A stretch of DNA of 64,000 bases from Halorientalis persicus (GTDB taxonomy: Archaea > Halobacteriota > Halobacteria > Halobacteriales > Haloarculaceae), in the NCBI RefSeq assembly GCF_900110215.1, contig NZ_FOCX01000018.1, positions 1-64,000 of the forward strand, written 5' to 3'. The notes under the pieces are model-generated. The model searched no databases. It saw nothing but the letters and a program-made list of their open reading frames with translations, and had not been told where the DNA came from. Numbering within the stretch: the stretch's first letter is position 1; each line of letters starts with the position of its first letter. Positions 60,816-64,000 of this stretch are shown here, piece after piece. Both the position numbers and the translations under genes were made by a program.

Positions 60816-63800
60816 CGAATAATCACTCCTTCATCCGTCTCCTCAATCTCAAGATCTTGTTGTTCGACAAGACGCTCCAAGCGCCGGTTCAGTTTCTGCC
60901 GATCATCCGGGACAATGCCGATTTGATCGACATCATCGGGTGTCCGATCACCGACGATCGAAGACAGTTCGTCAAGCCGGGCATCCAACTCAGTCGGTCC
61001 GTATTTGACAGCGCTGTCAAGCGGGTCTAATTGGGCTATGTCGTCGGTTATCTCAACAATCTCATCTGGGTTGGCATCCCCTGACAGCGTCGCCACGGCA
61101 TCTTCTATTGTTTCGTACCACTGGTGAAGTTGGCGCAGTGGCGTGATGTATTCGCCCTCGAAAGCGATGTGAACACCTGCCGGGAGGTCGGTTGCTGGGA
61201 GCACCCATGGATGCACCTCAATACGGCTGACCAGTTCACGCAGGTTCTGGTCGTCAGCGAACGCGTCCCACGATCGTTCAAGTTCTGGAGCGAGATCTGG
61301 AACCAGTTCTCCGGAAAGTGTACTCCACCCGTCTGTTGTCCACCACTCGCCATCGAACGACGATACATCCGACGAGCGAGAGTCGATCGAAGACTGGGCA
61401 TCCTTGTCAATCCAGTCGAACTGTCTGTTGCCAATCGTAAGCACCGCGTCAAGCTGGTGAAGTGTTGAAAGACGACGATTCCAGACGTCAGTAACCTCTT
61501 CGATCCACTCACGGGTCTCGTTGGTCTTCTCAATAACCTCCTCGATGCCGTCGTCTTGTGATTTTATGGTCGAAAGACGGTCGTCGGTAGCGTCGATTTG
61601 TTCGGTTAACCGGTCGGCAAACGCAGTGAGTAATCTAGTGACCTCATCAGTCCGAATGTCGGTGTCGACAACCAACGTAACATCTTCGCGAAGTCCAGCC
61701 AGCTTCGATCGGATTTGCTGGTTGGCGTCCTCGAGGTGAATGAGACCCTCCGCGACAGTTTCAGTCGTCTCCTTGAATTCTCCCTCTTCCAGAAGCTTGC
61801 CCAAGTTCGTGCGTGGGAGTAATTTCAACCTCGTCTCAGAGAGGTTGTCGAGGTTGAGGACAGCCTCGTCTGCCAGTGTATTCCCGTCTTCGTCGATGGG
61901 GAGCAGTCGGCCTTCCCGACAGAAGCCCCAAATAATCGCGCGGAGGGCAGGTCGAGCCTCGTCGTAGAATGGCTTCTCTTCGACGATGCCATCAAGGACA
62001 GTAATCATGTTCAGCCCCTCGTCGCGGTCTTTCAACTGGCGACCAGTGAGAGACATGACGTTCCGCTGAATAGTCTGCTTGCCTTGCCCTCCATTCTGAT
62101 TCGACGAGGGAACCTGAATCGTCCGTGCCCATGCTGGAAGGGGTGCGTCGCTATCGAGTTCGCGCAATTCTCGCAGTCGACTCTCGTCGACCTGAAGCAT
62201 CATCGGATGGAAGTCAGTAGGATAGGTGACGTCCACTGCGACCCGAACGGCATTCGAGAGACCGTTGATATTCGTCCGGTCTTTCACCCTGTAGGACCCG
62301 CTCATCATCGCACTGGTCAACTTGCTACGAACGGCACTTGCACGGTCCTCGAGATCTCGCTCAACCGCTGGCGGAGTGTCGCGCGTCGCGATTGCATCAC
62401 GGAGCGCCCACCACTCAACCAACCGATCGCGCAAGTCTTGGAGACCGTCAGTGTCGATTTCCCAGTACAGCGTGTCCTCGTCTGTTTGTTCGGTATCTGT
62501 ATCTGGCTGAACACCCTGAATGGCGACATCGATATCCAGACCGCCCTCAGACACAATACTGGTCTCGAAGGTCGTCCCGTCGAGTTCGAAATGGTATGAG
62601 ACTGGGAATTCTTCCCCGGACTCGCCATACGGAACTGACTCTGGGAAAGGAACGTCCTGGATGAGGTCTTCCCAGAGGTGGTCGTCTATCGTGTTGACCA
62701 CGGCGTCCCAGTCTGGATTGGCTTCGTTCTCCTCGGTCTCATCGTAAATGAGACGCTCTTCCTGTGTCGCAAACCGATAGCGAGGTCCACTTTCGTCTTG
62801 CGTCGGGCGGATGAATTTCTCAAGCCGATCCAGTGATTCCTCAACGCGGTTTGTTGTACTAATCCACGATTGACCGTTCAGATCAGACATCACTGCCACT
62901 GCGATGTTCCCTTCGGTCAGCGGGACAATTTCGTACACAGGGCGGAGCAACAGTACCACCTTCGCGACATCAAGATCGAACTCCCGAATCTCACTCACAT
63001 CCTCATCAACTTCGTCGGCGATGCCAGTCGTCTCTTCAGCACCCTCAACGACACGCATATCTCGAGGAAGGATTTCACGCAATTCGGGTTCAATTAGCTC
63101 GAAGAAATCGACCAGCGTGATAATCTGGTCTTCCGATCCTTCGTCGACCCAGTCCTCCAACAATCCATGCATGAGTGCGAGAATCGCCCGTGCAGTTCCC
63201 GAGAAGATAGACTTCGCTGGATCATTGGCGTCTCGCCGGAGGTTGAACAGGATTTCAAGGAACAGTGGTGCATGATACGGCAAGAAGGGGTAGAACTCGA
63301 CGAGGTCTTTGCCGTCAATCTCCCCGAGCGGTGGCTTCGTGTTCTGCTTGATATCGTTGTAGATGAGCGATTCAGATGGTTTCACATCGGCTTCATCAAG
63401 GATACGCCGAACCGCCTCTTCACCTGGTTCTGACTTCTGGAAGAGCCGGCGTTTAGCGATGTCGCCGACGTGCTTGCTCGGTAGCTGATATCGGTGTGGG
63501 AACCGGTCTTTAACGATACTGAAATCAGCGCCGTGAGCTGCGAATTTCGGTTGGACGTCTTCGATTTTCGCCTGCGCCGTCGCGACGAGTTGGATGTCAC
63601 CATCACCGATGTCGTCGACGTTTTCAGCGAGCGTCTGAAGCTCTGTGAGACGCTCGAAGTCGGTCCCGATGAAAAGACTCACTTCGTCGAGCAGGAGAAC
63701 GAGTTTGACTGGTTCCCCGATCTCCTCTTCGCGTTCCTGTCGAAGCGATTCCAACCGACTGACGACCTCCTCTGGATCAATGTCAGATGGCTGGAGGTCA

Positions 63801-64000
63801 GTATAGCCGTCACGCGTGCCCGTCCTATCCTTGAACAACTCGGGAAGCACAACATCGGAGAGCGCGCTGTACTGCTGGACATCAGTCCAGATGTTTTCCG
63901 ACTCCCACTCATATCGAGGTGAGTCCGGCGTCACCCCGTCGACAACTGCTGCCGCTCGGTCTTGGCGATCCGGCCACGCTTCGGTCGTTTGATACCAGTC
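60812..64000 (-). CDS. brxC: BREX ATPase BrxC/PglY, copy 2, 5' end outside window
   Basis: At least 1062 residues; the frame is open to the window edge, so the start and Walker A are not visible. A GTG at 63932-63934 is in frame but is probably internal. PVKLVLLLDEVSLFIGTDFE (Walker B), VATAQAKIEDVQPKFAAHGA, VEFYPFLPYHAPLFLEILFN and SIFSGTARAILALMHGLLED mark a BrxC/PglY-type ATPase, only distantly similar to copy 1. The C-terminal half is helical. It is the first visible gene of the operon; brxA, expected nearby in such systems, would lie beyond the window. Confidence 0.82.
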   Translation of the reverse strand, partial: DWYQTTEAWPDRQDRAAAVVDGVTPDSPRYEWESENIWTDVQQYSALSDVVLPELFKDRTGTRDGYTDLQPSDIDPEEVVSRLESLRQEREEEIGEPVKLVLLLDEVSLFIGTDFERLTELQTLAENVDDIGDGDIQLVATAQAKIEDVQPKFAAHGADFSIVKDRFPHRYQLPSKHVGDIAKRRLFQKSEPGEEAVRRILDEADVKPSESLIYNDIKQNTKPPLGEIDGKDLVEFYPFLPYHAPLFLEILFNLRRDANDPAKSIFSGTARAILALMHGLLEDWVDEGSEDQIITLVDFFELIEPELREILPRDMRVVEGAEETTGIADEVDEDVSEIREFDLDVAKVVLLLRPVYEIVPLTEGNIAVAVMSDLNGQSWISTTNRVEESLDRLEKFIRPTQDESGPRYRFATQEERLIYDETEENEANPDWDAVVNTIDDHLWEDLIQDVPFPESVPYGESGEEFPVSYHFELDGTTFETSIVSEGGLDIDVAIQGVQPDTDTEQTDEDTLYWEIDTDGLQDLRDRLVEWWALRDAIATRDTPPAVERDLEDRASAVRSKLTSAMMSGSYRVKDRTNINGLSNAVRVAVDVTYPTDFHPMMLQVDESRLRELRELDSDAPLPAWARTIQVPSSNQNGGQGKQTIQRNVMSLTGRQLKDRDEGLNMITVLDGIVEEKPFYDEARPALRAIIWGFCREGRLLPIDEDGNTLADEAVLNLDNLSETRLKLLPRTNLGKLLEEGEFKETTETVAEGLIHLEDANQQIRSKLAGLREDVTLVVDTDIRTDEVTRLLTAFADRLTEQIDATDDRLSTIKSQDDGIEEVIEKTNETREWIEEVTDVWNRRLSTLHQLDAVLTIGNRQFDWIDKDAQSSIDSRSSDVSSFDGEWWTTDGWSTLSGELVPDLAPELERSWDAFADDQNLRELVSRIEVHPWVLPATDLPAGVHIAFEGEYITPLRQLHQWYETIEDAVATLSGDANPDEIVEITDDIAQLDPLDSAVKYGPTELDARLDELSSIVGDRTPDDVDQIGIVPDDRQKLNRRLERLVEQQDLEIEETDEGVIIR

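Noticed and set aside
1-64000. tRNA or rRNA genes and a complete prophage
   Set aside because: No cloverleaf-like segment, rRNA block, or capsid, portal or terminase gene was recognised on either strand.

Overview
The window reads as a haloarchaeon (class Halobacteria). The evidence is the very acidic proteins, Orc1/Cdc6 initiators, Tat-type and PGF-CTERM exported proteins, family-specific genes (HalOD1, UPF0058, CHY zinc finger), 4-bp ATGA gene overlaps, and GC-rich DNA with AT-rich islands. Two Orc1 genes, an origin-like repeat field, an inactivated-type PolB, a tyrosine integrase, toxin-antitoxin pairs and decayed TnpB elements suggest a megaplasmid, chromid or accessory chromosomal region. 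The replicon type cannot be proven from this window.

Layout. 1-4.1 kb: TnpB relic, PadR regulator, Orc1/Cdc6, then a probable replication origin. The origin has G-string repeats in inverted orientation either side of an AT-rich stretch, a 68-bp tandem array, and an inserted TnpB relic. 4.3-10.3 kb: a DNA-damage-like cluster. It holds a PolB with altered exonuclease and polymerase motifs, a RHH/PIN pair, a DEDD exonuclease, a small coiled-coil protein and a RecA/RadA-like protein with a degraded P-loop. The promoters of polB and of the recA-like operon share the same motif block. 10.6-17.8 kb: mostly lone genes (exported propeller, formyltransferase-like, CHY zinc finger, LolA-like) and IS relics.

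17.8-31.3 kb is defence-rich. An Orc1-like ATPase is followed by a CBASS operon: CD-NTase, a single E2-E1-JAB protein and a TIR-SAVED effector. A HEPN-like protein follows, flanked by orc1 and pglX scars, then an SRAP protease and two unknown genes. Last come a nuclease gene broken by one stop codon and a three-gene TIR / membrane / TIR-membrane module related to ThsB of Thoeris. 31.4-42 kb holds small zinc proteins, a pair of convergent winged-helix regulators with identical operators, and an antitoxin-PIN-integrase group.

42.3-64 kb is a second defence block. A PIN/unknown pair is divergent, by only 34 bp, from a nuclease-APAZ plus short prokaryotic Argonaute operon. It is followed by an almost complete BREX operon on the minus strand: brxC copy 2 (cut by the window end), brxB, brxC copy 1, pglX, pglZ and an SNF2 helicase. 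The pglX target-recognition part is an AT-rich mosaic segment.

Two regulatory themes link loci. Palindromes of the TTTCCGGAAA type lie upstream of polB, the recA-like operon and orc1-CBASS. TTAACCAACA / TGTTGGTTAA inverted repeats lie upstream of polB, SRAP, a small gene and one orphan site. Together they look like a candidate DNA-damage or defence regulon.
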